Positions 1 to 8,680 of a stretch of 13,205 bases of DNA are shown one piece after another. Location: the NCBI GenBank assembly GCA_026987795.1, contig JALSMF010000309.1, positions 1 to 13,205 of the forward strand. The letters are read 5' to 3'. Under the pieces are notes generated by a model. It had not been told where the DNA came from, did no database searches, and worked only from the letters and a program-made list of their open reading frames with translations. Position 1 is the stretch's first letter. Every line of letters starts with the position of its first letter. A program made the position numbers and the translations under genes. This DNA comes from Bacteroidales bacterium. GTDB taxonomy: Bacteria; Bacteroidota; Bacteroidia; Bacteroidales; JAADGE01.

Positions 1-1
1 T

Positions 2-3000
2 ATGGGGTGGATGAGGCAGAGTAAAAATCCTGTTCGCTTTTCGCAAATGATAAGGAGAATTAATGAACTTGACGTAAATCTTTTGCTTATTGACTATGAT
101 AAACGATACGGTTTCGGAGAATATAAAACTGTGGACATTTGGTGGCGAGGTGCCGGAAATAACGGAAATCTTGCATTGCACCTTATGAAATTTTTGTGGG
201 CTTCAGAAAATTGGAAAAATGCCAAACTTCGCCTTCTTATAGGAAATCCGAATAATGAAAATGCAGCAAATATAAGGAATCATGCCGAACAGGTACTCAA
301 CAATATGCGCATTGAAGCCGAAATAAAAATAATTAATAATCAGATAGAGCAAAAGCCGTTTTACGAGCTTATAAGAACAGAATCTTTAGATACGGATTTA
401 ATAATTTTGGGCTTGCCGGACATACAAGAAGGTAAAGAAGAGATGTTTGTTGAAAATACGAGCAAATTGATGCAGGATATAGGAACGGTAATCTTAATAA
501 AAGCATCTTCTCAGTTTAAAAATCTTAATCTCGGGTTTTCTGACGTTAAATTATCTGATAAAACCGATGATTTGAAATTTGTATTGGCAGAAGCAGTCGG
601 GGAAGAAAATTTTGACATACCTGATAACCCTGTTTTGGCGGAACATATAGACCTTCTGAAGGAAAAAACTGACATATTCGACATAAAATACAGAAACCTT
701 TTGTCCGATGCTTTTGCCCCTTCATACCGGTTTATTACGGAAATAACAAACGAGACAGAAAATATTATAAACGAGAGGATAACAATTTTAGGAAAAAAAC
801 AGGATTCCGAAACATTAAAAAATCTTACCGTAGGGCTCGACAAACTTCTCAAGACCGTTCAGGCATCAGTTCGCAACTATAATAATAAAATTATTCCAGA
901 GCAATTTGAGCTTATCAGAAATACTTATAGCCAAATAAATACAAAAGTTGACGGTATTATAAATGATTTACCGGATTATATTTTTTGTAAATATGATATG
1001 TCGGATTTAAAATTTGACAAAAACGATAACGCAAAATTAAGAGCATTTAAAAAAAGGAACAGACTTAAAATAAAAATTAATAAAAAGCCGGTTGATTATA
1101 AAATAAAATACAAAGAAATAGTTAAACAATATATTCCTTACGAAATTATTGAAGCATATAATGAAACCGGTAATAAAACAGGAATGGTTCACATACAATT
1201 TATAGTTGAACTTCAGAAACTTATAAAAAATACAAGAGCCGGAATCTTAAAACTTCAGGCTTTCCGTAAAGAAGGTAAATTAGATGAAAATATTGTAAAA
1301 AATGAAATTGAAAAGATTAAAAATGAACTTGACTTTATTAATAAAATTAAAAAAGATGCCGTAAAATCAATTTTTGCTTTTGTTCACAGTAAAAATATTG
1401 CGATAATAAATAAGATAAGCCGACAAATAAGTGAGGTACATCCGAACAGATTTATTAAAAAAATAAAAAGAAAGGAAGATGTTGAAAAACTGAAAAATAA
1501 ACTTTCAGAAATGCCGCAGTATTGGAAACGTAATGAGCAGATACTTTTAAATGCCTGGAGTTTGGAACTTTTATTCCTTGAATTTGAAAGCAGAATGTAT
1601 CGAATTATAGGAAAATCCGTTGTTTCAGCCGAAGAATTGATAAAGAATTCGGTAATTTCCAAGATTGATTACCTGAAATCAGAATTAGAAGATTTCTTAA
1701 ACAAATTTAAAAAAGATAAAAATACAAAATTCAAAAAAACAGAATTACCTGAGATAACCGATAAAAAAGAGATTTCTTATCGTCTTAAAGAGTTGCTTGT
1801 ATCCGGTTTTGAAAAATTCAGTTATTTAATTGACAGATTTCCTGAAAAAATAGAACTTTTCACTGAGGAAACCTTAAATTATATTACCGAAAGGCAATTT
1901 GAAGAGCTTGATACGCTTGAAGTATCGGTGCCGTCACTTTTGGATTTTGTAATACAAACTGAACTTAACGAACCGCTTACCGTAATGACGGATACATTGC
2001 CCGAAGAAATACATTCGACGGAACAAACAGTTCACAATGTCCTGAGCCTGATACAATTTACATTGTTTGATACTGACGGGAATGTTATAGATAAAGACAA
2101 AAATACTCCCGAGCAGGTAGTAAACTTTATATCAAAGCAAATTGAAAAATTAGAAGAAACAAAAAAAGAAGCCGAGAACGAAATAGTTAATATTCACAGG
2201 AGGGTAAATGAAAGACTCAGTGAAGTTTCAAATCATTTGAATGTCTATTTGCTTATTAAAAATGCGGGCGACACTAAAAGTTTTGCAAAAGAAAACAGAA
2301 AAAAAGAACATAAACAACGACCGAAAATAAAATTTACCGGCATAACAAATATAAAAAAGAAAATAAACGAGCTTAAGCAAAAAACAGTAAAAACGATAAA
2401 AAATAAAGAAAATGACAACGGCACAAAAACGGTTTCAAAAGTTAAAAGAACTCTTGACTTAGTGTTGAAATTATCTCCCGATAAGGAAATTTCAGACAAA
2501 ATACCGTATTATTACAAACAGCTCTTTTTAAGAAAAGAAAATTTCAATAACGATTTTTTTGTTAACAGAAAAAATGAAATTGAGCAACTTTCAGAAACCT
2601 TGAAACGCTACGAAGCAGGATATAAAGGAGGAATATTAATAACAGGAGAACCGTTTTCGGGAAAAACGTTTTTATCTTATTATTTTGCCGGAAAATATCT
2701 TAAAAACAGGCACCTGTATGTTGTTAAACCTCCGATAGAAGGCTCTGTATCAGTAAGAAAATTTGACAGTGTCGTTGATAATGCCATTCATATAAACGGG
2801 TTTTCATTCCGGAAATTTGACAAGCTGGAACCCGGCAGTATTATTTTATTCGATGCCTTTGAACTGTGGTGGCAAAATACCGAAAGCGGAAATATTATTA
2901 CCGAAAAACTCAAAAAAATTATTCAGGAGCACGGCAAAAAACATATATTTATAGTAAACATTAATTCTTATGCCCTGAAAATACTAAACGAAAAAATTGA

Positions 3001-3526
3001 TTTTGAAAACTATTTTTTGGATATTATTAATTGTATGCCGTTTAGCGCTGCGGATATAGAGCAGGCAATAATTAAAAGACATACGGCGGGCGGAATATCT
3101 TATGTTTTTAATGATAAACACCAAAGCAGAATAAAACCCGGCGAAACAGAAAAACTGTTTTATGATTATGCCGAAGCTTCAAAAGGGAATATTGGCGTGG
3201 CTGTAAATTCCTGGGTTGCAAATATATATGATTACTCGGAAGGCAGTATCTATATAAAATCTCCCGTTGTTAAATACTCATCACTTTCTTATTTCAGTAA
3301 TACGGCTGATGAAATTTTATATCAGTTCTTTTTGCATCGCCGATTAACGGAAAAACGACTGGAAGAACTTATGAAAAGTGAAAATACGGATGCTGAAATT
3401 TATGATAATCTGGCTTTTCTTTTACGTTCGGGAATTGTTGTTGAAATTGTGAAAGGTGTTTTTGAAATTAACGGTTTTACTTACACTTTCATTAAAAAAC
3501 ATTTGGAAGAAAGCGGGAAAATATGA
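2..3526 (+). CDS. SLC12/CCC-type permease C-terminal domain fused to AAA-type ATPase (5' partial)
   Basis: The 5' end is outside the window; the first visible ATG is probably an internal Met, because the family's sequence continues upstream of this point. Residue numbers count from it. Residues 1-172 match the cytosolic C-terminal domain of bacterial cation-chloride-cotransporter-like (SLC12, 'amino acid permease') proteins: VDIWWRG at 44-50, NNGNLALHL at 53-61, DTDLIILGLPD at 130-140, and GTVILIKAS at 161-169. Residues 180-840 are lysine- and glutamate-rich, mostly helical-looking and unrecognised. A P-loop ATPase follows: Walker A GEPFSGKT (882-889), Walker B-like IILFDAFE (947-954), and a sensor-1-like Asn in FIVNINS (983-989). 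An IxxAIIKRH-type helix (1019-1027) and a winged-helix-like end (about 1100-1170) complete it. The membrane part, if present, must be encoded upstream. I infer a cation/chloride or amino-acid symporter with a built-in ATP-dependent regulatory module; substrate is unknown. The family calls are fairly secure, the function is not. Confidence 0.75.
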   Translation: MGWMRQSKNPVRFSQMIRRINELDVNLLLIDYDKRYGFGEYKTVDIWWRGAGNNGNLALHLMKFLWASENWKNAKLRLLIGNPNNENAANIRNHAEQVLNNMRIEAEIKIINNQIEQKPFYELIRTESLDTDLIILGLPDIQEGKEEMFVENTSKLMQDIGTVILIKASSQFKNLNLGFSDVKLSDKTDDLKFVLAEAVGEENFDIPDNPVLAEHIDLLKEKTDIFDIKYRNLLSDAFAPSYRFITEITNETENIINERITILGKKQDSETLKNLTVGLDKLLKTVQASVRNYNNKIIPEQFELIRNTYSQINTKVDGIINDLPDYIFCKYDMSDLKFDKNDNAKLRAFKKRNRLKIKINKKPVDYKIKYKEIVKQYIPYEIIEAYNETGNKTGMVHIQFIVELQKLIKNTRAGILKLQAFRKEGKLDENIVKNEIEKIKNELDFINKIKKDAVKSIFAFVHSKNIAIINKISRQISEVHPNRFIKKIKRKEDVEKLKNKLSEMPQYWKRNEQILLNAWSLELLFLEFESRMYRIIGKSVVSAEELIKNSVISKIDYLKSELEDFLNKFKKDKNTKFKKTELPEITDKKEISYRLKELLVSGFEKFSYLIDRFPEKIELFTEETLNYITERQFEELDTLEVSVPSLLDFVIQTELNEPLTVMTDTLPEEIHSTEQTVHNVLSLIQFTLFDTDGNVIDKDKNTPEQVVNFISKQIEKLEETKKEAENEIVNIHRRVNERLSEVSNHLNVYLLIKNAGDTKSFAKENRKKEHKQRPKIKFTGITNIKKKINELKQKTVKTIKNKENDNGTKTVSKVKRTLDLVLKLSPDKEISDKIPYYYKQLFLRKENFNNDFFVNRKNEIEQLSETLKRYEAGYKGGILITGEPFSGKTFLSYYFAGKYLKNRHLYVVKPPIEGSVSVRKFDSVVDNAIHINGFSFRKFDKLEPGSIILFDAFELWWQNTESGNIITEKLKKIIQEHGKKHIFIVNINSYALKILNEKIDFENYFLDIINCMPFSAADIEQAIIKRHTAGGISYVFNDKHQSRIKPGETEKLFYDYAEASKGNIGVAVNSWVANIYDYSEGSIYIKSPVVKYSSLSYFSNTADEILYQFFLHRRLTEKRLEELMKSENTDAEIYDNLAFLLRSGIVVEIVKGVFEINGFTYTFIKKHLEESGKI

Positions 3527-3533
3527 CATACAT

Positions 3534-5381
3534 CTAAAACAGTCTTTTTATTAAATCCGGCCGGTTCATTTTAAGTAACTTATTCTTAATTTTTTGTCGG
3601 TATTCTTTTTTATGCCAAAAGAAAAACATACGTTGTGTAAGTTTTTGTTCTTTGCTTCGCGGCGTATAAACTTTTTTAAGCGTATAAGGATGATAACCGG
3701 AATAATAAATAACAGCGGCAACAGTCATAGGTGTAGGCGTTAAATCCTGAACCTGCTCAAGTTTAAAATCCAGTTTTTTTGTTTTTACGGCAAGTTCCGC
3801 CATATCTTCGTCTCTGCTTCCCGGATGGCTTGAAATAAAATAAGGAATAATTTGCTGTTTCATATTTTCCTTCTTATTTATTTCATCAAAATATTTTTTA
3901 AACTTACGGAATAAATCGAAAGAAGGTTTTCTCATAATTTTCAGAACATTACTCTCGGTATGTTCAGGAGCAACTTTTAACCTTCCCGATACGTGATATT
4001 TTATAAGTTCTTTTGCATATCTGTCTTTATCTCCGGTTATTTTTCCGTTTTTGTCGAAAAGTAAATCGTAACGTATTCCGCTGCCTGTAAAAGCGTGTTT
4101 TATTTTAGGATGTTTTCTTGCCTTTATATAAATTTCCGTCAGAGGGTTATGGTCTGTATTAAGATTAAAACAAATATCCGGATATATGCAGGAAGGACGC
4201 TTACATTTTTCGCAAATTGACAAATCATAACCCTGCATTTTATACATATTTGCCGACGGACCTCCCAAATCTGTTATTGTTCCCTTAAAATCGGGCATAT
4301 CTGCTATTTCATTAATCTCTTTTAATATTGATTTTGCCGAGCGGCTTATTACGAATTTGCCCTGATGTGCCGATATTGTGCAAAAACTGCATCCCCCGAA
4401 ACATCCTCTGTGCATATTTACCGAAAATTTAATCATTTCGTAAGCAGGTATTTTTCCTTTGTTTTTATATTTGGGATGCGGCAGGCGAGTGTAAGGAAGG
4501 TTGTAAAAACTGTCAATTTCGCTTTCTTTTGTGTGCGAATGAGGCGGGTTTACTATAAGGTATTTATTTTTTGTTTTTTGAATGAGATATTTTGCATATA
4601 TTTGATTAGATTGAGTTTCGATGTGTTTAAAATTTTCGGCAAATTTCTTTTTGTCTTTTAGGCAATCTTCGTAAGAATATAAATTTATAAATTGTTTTTT
4701 ATCTTTAAAGTTCGGAAAACTGTCTGATATATATGCTGTTTGAGCTATATTTGTCATATTCTTGACCGGCACGCCTTTGTCTGCAAGCTTTGCTATTTGA
4801 GTTATTGATTTTTCCCCGTTGCCGTAAACCAATAAATCGGCACCGCTTTCTGTTAAAATCGAAGGTTTTAGTTCATCCTGCCAATAATCGTAATGAGTAA
4901 AACGCCTTAAAGATGCTTCTATACCGCCGATAATTACGGGAGTTTCAGGATACAGTTTTTTCAGAATACGAGTGTAAACCGTAACGGCATAATCCGGTCT
5001 GAAACCGGGCTTGCCTCCGGGCGTGTATGCGTCGTCCGAGCGGCGACGTTTGTTAGCGGTATAATGGTTAACCATACTGTCCATATTGCCGGATGTAACG
5101 GCAAAAAACAGGCGAGGTTTTCCTGATTTTTTAAAGTCTCGCAGGTCGTCACGCCAATTCGGCTGAGGGACAACGGCAACTCTTAACCCTGCATTCTGCA
5201 AAACTCTGCCTATTACGGCAGCACCGAATGCCGGGTGGTCAATGTAAGCATCGCCGGTGAATAAGATAACGTCAATTTCGCTCCAGCCGAGGGCTTTTAT
5301 TTCTTTTATGCTTGCAGGCAGCCGGTCGGTTATTTTGTATTTTTTTTCCAATAATGATAATTTAAGATGCAAAGGTATCAT
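3534..5381 (-). CDS. ygiQ: YgiQ family radical SAM protein (UPF0313)
   Basis: This 615-residue protein matches YgiQ in length and motifs. The N-terminal domain carries the family signature around TGDAYIDHPAFG (42-53) and IGRVLQNAG (57-65). IIGGIEASLRRFTHYDYW spans 150-167. The radical SAM cluster motif CxxxCxxC is C327, C331 and C334 (GCFGGCSFC), which would bind a [4Fe-4S] cluster and S-adenosylmethionine. A second cysteine group (C390, C393, C398, C404) may hold another metal centre. The C-terminal part has the family's KVAPEHTE (469-476) and SSHPGS (517-522) segments. The catalysed reaction is not established for the family as far as I know. The start lies 12 bp after the small membrane gene upstream, so it is probably the last gene of the bat operon. 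Its stop is only 7 bp from the stop of the convergent permease-ATPase gene, leaving no room for a separate terminator. Confidence 0.93.
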   Translation of the reverse strand: MIPLHLKLSLLEKKYKITDRLPASIKEIKALGWSEIDVILFTGDAYIDHPAFGAAVIGRVLQNAGLRVAVVPQPNWRDDLRDFKKSGKPRLFFAVTSGNMDSMVNHYTANKRRRSDDAYTPGGKPGFRPDYAVTVYTRILKKLYPETPVIIGGIEASLRRFTHYDYWQDELKPSILTESGADLLVYGNGEKSITQIAKLADKGVPVKNMTNIAQTAYISDSFPNFKDKKQFINLYSYEDCLKDKKKFAENFKHIETQSNQIYAKYLIQKTKNKYLIVNPPHSHTKESEIDSFYNLPYTRLPHPKYKNKGKIPAYEMIKFSVNMHRGCFGGCSFCTISAHQGKFVISRSAKSILKEINEIADMPDFKGTITDLGGPSANMYKMQGYDLSICEKCKRPSCIYPDICFNLNTDHNPLTEIYIKARKHPKIKHAFTGSGIRYDLLFDKNGKITGDKDRYAKELIKYHVSGRLKVAPEHTESNVLKIMRKPSFDLFRKFKKYFDEINKKENMKQQIIPYFISSHPGSRDEDMAELAVKTKKLDFKLEQVQDLTPTPMTVAAVIYYSGYHPYTLKKVYTPRSKEQKLTQRMFFFWHKKEYRQKIKNKLLKMNRPDLIKRLF

Positions 5382-5393
5382 TTTTCGGGGAAA

Positions 5394-5591
5394 TTATTTT
5401 TTTCCCGTCCATTTGAGTCCGCTGTAAATTAATGCACCTCCTGCAAGAAAAAAAACAAAATTCTTAATTACGATATCACTTGTAATTTTATTTTCTGAAA
5501 ATATTGCAAGAAAGCCGGCAATAATGAGGATAATACCTCCTGTTGCCATAAAAAGCCTGTATATTTTTTGTTTGTTTCCGGATTTGCTCAT
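5394..5591 (-). CDS. Small two-TM membrane protein, unknown function
   Basis: I do not recognise this 65-residue protein. It has a basic N-terminus (MSKSGNKQKIYR), a hydrophobic segment at about 13-31 rich in Gly, Ile and Ala, a polar loop with Asp and Lys (32-43), a second hydrophobic segment at about 44-60, and a basic tail (KWTGKK). The positive-inside rule predicts both ends in the cytoplasm. It lies 8 bp downstream of batE and 12 bp upstream of ygiQ on the same strand, so translation as part of the bat operon is likely. The tight spacing and sensible membrane pattern argue that it is a real gene. It could be a small accessory subunit of the BatD/BatE membrane assembly, but that is inferred from position alone. 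Confidence 0.7.
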   Translation of the reverse strand: MSKSGNKQKIYRLFMATGGIILIIAGFLAIFSENKITSDIVIKNFVFFLAGGALIYSGLKWTGKK

Positions 5592-5599
5592 AGCTGAGT

Positions 5600-6349
5600 T
5601 TACATAATCATAAGGTCATCTTTTTTTACCCATGCTTTTCTGCCGTCGGTAAGTTTTATTTCATACCAGTTGTCGCTTTTTGTTTCAATTTCGGCTTTAT
5701 ATCCTTCGTAAATTTTAAATAAATCGGAGGATGAATCGTCCGGCGAGCTCTTTGCATTTATTTCGGGCTTAATTATTACGGCATTGTTGTGATTGTTTAT
5801 TCTGTTGAGTTGATATTGCATAAAAATAAATGTGTTGATTGAAAAAAACAATATAAATATTGATGACAGAAAGCTTATTTTTTTTAGCCTTGAACTTACA
5901 GCCGTAAAATAATGATATGTAAATACCAAAAACAGAACGAATAAGAGTAAGCTTACGACACCCCAAAATTTATAAGACATTGAAAAAACTACTTTCTTGA
6001 AAATTCTTACGGGGAATATTTTCGGAACTTCCGGAGGCAGGTTTTTTACTCTTAATCGGGCTAATTCAAGATTGTAATTAATGTCATCATCGTTGGGGCG
6101 AAGGAGTTTTGCTTTTTCATAATAATAAATTGCTTTTCCCGTTAGATTAAGTCGGTAGCAGGTATTTGCCGCATTATAAAACAGCTCGGGCGAGGAGTAT
6201 CCTTCGGATATAAGTTCTTCGTAGTATTTTAAAGCATCTTCAAATTTATTTTGCGAATATAGTTTATTTGCCTGTTCAAATTTATTGTTTGAGGCAAACG
6301 TGAAGGTGTTTATAAGCAATAAAATTATTATGTATGTTATTTTTTTCAT
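5600..6349 (-). CDS. batE: BatE: TPR and SH3-like domain membrane protein
   Basis: The 249-residue product has a signal peptide (1-20, MKKITYIIIL start, cleavage near FAS-NN) and TPR repeats at about 22-101, with the typical AAN/YEKAKLLRPND pattern. Two TM segments follow at about 128-148 and 157-177, separated by a short basic loop (SSRLKK). The C-terminal bacterial SH3-like domain is at about 188-246, with IKPEINAKSSP and a DGRKAWVKKDDL ending. This order is characteristic of BatE of Bacteroidota. With a cleaved signal, the TPR part would be periplasmic, the basic loop cytoplasmic, and the SH3 domain periplasmic. It lies 18 bp after batD, so probably co-expressed and acting with it. The Bat proteins were linked to aerotolerance in Bacteroides fragilis, but their biochemical role is unsettled. 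Confidence 0.88.
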   Translation of the reverse strand: MKKITYIIILLLINTFTFASNNKFEQANKLYSQNKFEDALKYYEELISEGYSSPELFYNAANTCYRLNLTGKAIYYYEKAKLLRPNDDDINYNLELARLRVKNLPPEVPKIFPVRIFKKVVFSMSYKFWGVVSLLLFVLFLVFTYHYFTAVSSRLKKISFLSSIFILFFSINTFIFMQYQLNRINNHNNAVIIKPEINAKSSPDDSSSDLFKIYEGYKAEIETKSDNWYEIKLTDGRKAWVKKDDLMIM

Positions 6350-6367
6350 TGTTTTCGGCTTTTAATC

Positions 6368-8215
6368 TTATAACACTTTTTCGAGTTCGTTAATTACTTC
6401 TTCCGAATTTTTATAAATTATTTCCGGTGCCGTTTCTTCACTTGCCGGACTGTATTGTGCGTATCTGCAAATTTCAATCGTATTAAGAAGTTTTGAAATT
6501 AATTCTTTATTTATCTTTCTGTCTGCCAGTATTTTATTAATGCTTTCGTTTGTGAGTTCTTCTGCGTTTACCGAAAGTTTATCAGATAAATATCCCCAGA
6601 GGGAGCTTATAATTTCTTTATAAAAGGCATCTTTATTGTTGTCTTTCATATGTTTTAAAGCATTTTTCAGTCTTTTTTGCGATATTTTACCTGCTTTTTT
6701 CTTTTTTACGGTTTTTATGTCTGCGTTTGCTTTTTCTTGTTTTTTTCTGATATACATTATCAAAATAAGAATAAGCAGCAGAGCCGGATAAAGCAAATAA
6801 AACCACAGAGACCCTACAAGATTTGAGTCGTTTTTATTGAGTCTTTCCGTGTTAGTTTTGATGTAGCGTATATCCTTGTTTATCAATGTATTTTTGTCTT
6901 CGGTGTTTGTTGTATATCCTTTTCCTTTTGTTACGTTTATCTTAATTTCTTTTGTTGAAACAGTTTTGTAATTTTGAGTTTCAGAATCGAAATAAACAAA
7001 ATTAACCGGCGGTATAGTATAGTTTCCGGGCTTTTCTGCCGTAATTATGAAATTGAATATTTTATCTCCTGTTTCTCCGTATTCTGTGTATTTATCTTTC
7101 AGTTCGATTTCGGGTTTAAAATGTTTGAGTTCTTCCGGGAGCTTTAATTTAAGGTCATTAAGAAGGTAAAGGTTTCCTGTTCCGGAAATCGTAATTTTAA
7201 GATATGCACTTTCATCGGCAGAGAAATTTTGTGTGTCTGTTTCGGCTGCTATGCTTATGTTTTTTCCGGTTAAACCTGAAAAATTTTCGGGAACAGGCTC
7301 GGGCAGCGGTTTTACGATAATTGTTTGCGGTTTTGTTTCTAATCGTTTGTTTACAAGCTTGTAGTTATTAACAATGTTTCCGAAAAAATCTCTTACTTTT
7401 CCGTCTTTCTTCTTAATTTGTAAGCTGATTACATAGGGTGAAATTGTATATTTTCCCGGTTTTACGGCAAAAAGCAGGGTTTGTTTTAAAAGTGCCGTGC
7501 TGTATTTTTTTCCGTTGATAAGTTCGTTATGAAATTTTAGTTGTCGGGGTTCTTGCAGAGGTTTTGTCCAAAAACCGGAATAGTCAGGAAATTTTATTTC
7601 TGATATATTCTGAAAATCGGTTTTCGTATGTAGTTTTGTTGTTACGGTAATATATTCGCCGTTGTAAACAGATGTTTTGCTGTATTCTGTCGTTATAAAA
7701 ATATCATCTGTTGAGTTTATTTTTTTTGCAATACTGTTATTGTTTGATTTTTCTTCTCCTGTTACTTTTATTATTAAAGAATCAGATTTGTAATTTTGCC
7801 CGTCAACGATTATTTCTGCCGGTTTTACGGTATATTTGCCGGGTTTAGGGCATGAAACTCTGTAAGTGTAAGAGTTTGTAATTTTTTGGCTTCTTTTTCC
7901 GTTTATTATCTGAATTGAAGAAAAAGAAGAGACGGCGGGTCCTGAAATAACATCAATATTTTTAAAATCAGGCGGTGAAAAATTATCCGGTTCAACATTC
8001 ATTTCATATTTTACTTGAAATATTTCGCCGGCTTCAACAATTTTTTCAGAAATTACTTTAAATGAGATATCTTTTTTTTGCTTATTATTATTTTTACTGT
8101 TATCCGGTTCGGTAACGGAACTGTTATTTGAAATATTTTTTGTGTTTTGAGTTTCGTTATTTCCGCATTGAGCTAAAAGCAGTATTATTACGGCAAATAA
8201 TATCAGTCTGTTCAT
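6368..8215 (-). CDS. batD: BatD oxygen-tolerance family protein, lipoprotein-like N-terminus
   Basis: This 615-residue protein has the BatD layout. Three beta-sandwich-like extracytoplasmic domains lie at about 50-152, 170-302 and 318-428, each ending in a PGKYT or PGNYT turn (125-129, 253-257, 396-400). A single TM follows (about 468-489), then a lysine-rich cytoplasmic region of about 126 residues with a helical end. The N-terminus is unusual: a hydrophobic segment ends in LLAQC-GNN with Cys17 in a lipobox-like position, followed by an Asn/Ser/Lys-rich linker (18-48). This looks like lipoprotein processing, although Gln at -1 is not classical. If true, the protein would be anchored at both ends of its periplasmic part. 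It lies 27 bp after the short BatD-like gene and 18 bp before batE. The family is probably part of an envelope complex; its partners here are inferred from the operon. Confidence 0.88.
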   Translation of the reverse strand: MNRLILFAVIILLLAQCGNNETQNTKNISNNSSVTEPDNSKNNNKQKKDISFKVISEKIVEAGEIFQVKYEMNVEPDNFSPPDFKNIDVISGPAVSSFSSIQIINGKRSQKITNSYTYRVSCPKPGKYTVKPAEIIVDGQNYKSDSLIIKVTGEEKSNNNSIAKKINSTDDIFITTEYSKTSVYNGEYITVTTKLHTKTDFQNISEIKFPDYSGFWTKPLQEPRQLKFHNELINGKKYSTALLKQTLLFAVKPGKYTISPYVISLQIKKKDGKVRDFFGNIVNNYKLVNKRLETKPQTIIVKPLPEPVPENFSGLTGKNISIAAETDTQNFSADESAYLKITISGTGNLYLLNDLKLKLPEELKHFKPEIELKDKYTEYGETGDKIFNFIITAEKPGNYTIPPVNFVYFDSETQNYKTVSTKEIKINVTKGKGYTTNTEDKNTLINKDIRYIKTNTERLNKNDSNLVGSLWFYLLYPALLLILILIMYIRKKQEKANADIKTVKKKKAGKISQKRLKNALKHMKDNNKDAFYKEIISSLWGYLSDKLSVNAEELTNESINKILADRKINKELISKLLNTIEICRYAQYSPASEETAPEIIYKNSEEVINELEKVL

Positions 8216-8242
8216 ATTGTGTTGTGTGTTAGCCTGTTAGTT

Positions 8243-8680
8243 TTACAGTTTTGAAGTTCCTTCAATGTCTTTTATTTTGTGTTCGTTCGGGTCGTGATAT
8301 TCTGCATCAATTACTATTATTTCTTTCGGGTCTGAATAATAGTATTTGTTTCTTATTTTGATTTCTGCTGTCGGGATATTTATTTTTCCGGGTGTTTTAG
8401 CTTTTAAAAAGTAGGTATATGTAACCGAGACTTTTTTTTCTATTTTGCCGTTTGTCATGTTAATACTTTGCTGAAATGAGGTTGACGGTCCTGAAATAAT
8501 TTCAAAATCATCGGTTTCGATAAGGTTGAAATTCTGAAAATTACTGTTTATTTTGTATTCTGCTTTAAAAGGTTCGCCTGTCATTACGGCATCTTTAGAT
8601 ATTTCTGTTTTAATTTCAACTTGTGCATTCAATGAAAAAACCGTAAATAAAATTATAAAAGCTGTAACCGTGTTTTTCAT
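8243..8680 (-). CDS. Stand-alone BatD-type N-terminal domain protein
   Basis: The 145-residue product has a signal peptide (1-19 or 20, ending SLNAQ) and a single domain that parallels the first domain of the adjacent BatD. Residues 60-125 here align by eye with 88-151 there: IISGPSTSF against VISGPAVSSF, TNGKIEKKVSVTYTYFL against INGKRSQKITNSYTYRV, and TPGKINIPTAEIKI against KPGKYTVKPAEIIV. It has no TM, lacks the other two domains, and ends in a charged tail (DPNEHKIKDIEGTSKL). It is clearly diverged from its neighbour, so it looks like an old duplication under selection, not a recent truncation. A clean start with its own signal sequence argues against a pseudogene. It lies 69 bp after batC and 27 bp before batD. 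It is likely a soluble periplasmic subunit that replaces or complements the BatD tip domain (inference). Confidence 0.8.
   Translation of the reverse strand: MKNTVTAFIILFTVFSLNAQVEIKTEISKDAVMTGEPFKAEYKINSNFQNFNLIETDDFEIISGPSTSFQQSINMTNGKIEKKVSVTYTYFLKAKTPGKINIPTAEIKIRNKYYYSDPKEIIVIDAEYHDPNEHKIKDIEGTSKL

Noticed and set aside
3557..3564. CCGGCCGG palindrome near the end of ygiQ
   Set aside because: It has no loop, lies in coding sequence (Arg-Pro region) and is followed by no U-tract, so it is not a terminator; it may be only a restriction-type palindrome by chance.
4365..4661. Plus-strand open frame of 98 codons inside ygiQ
   Set aside because: It lies wholly opposite conserved radical SAM sequence, including the cluster-binding cysteines, and its translation has the Phe/Val/Arg composition of an antisense shadow.
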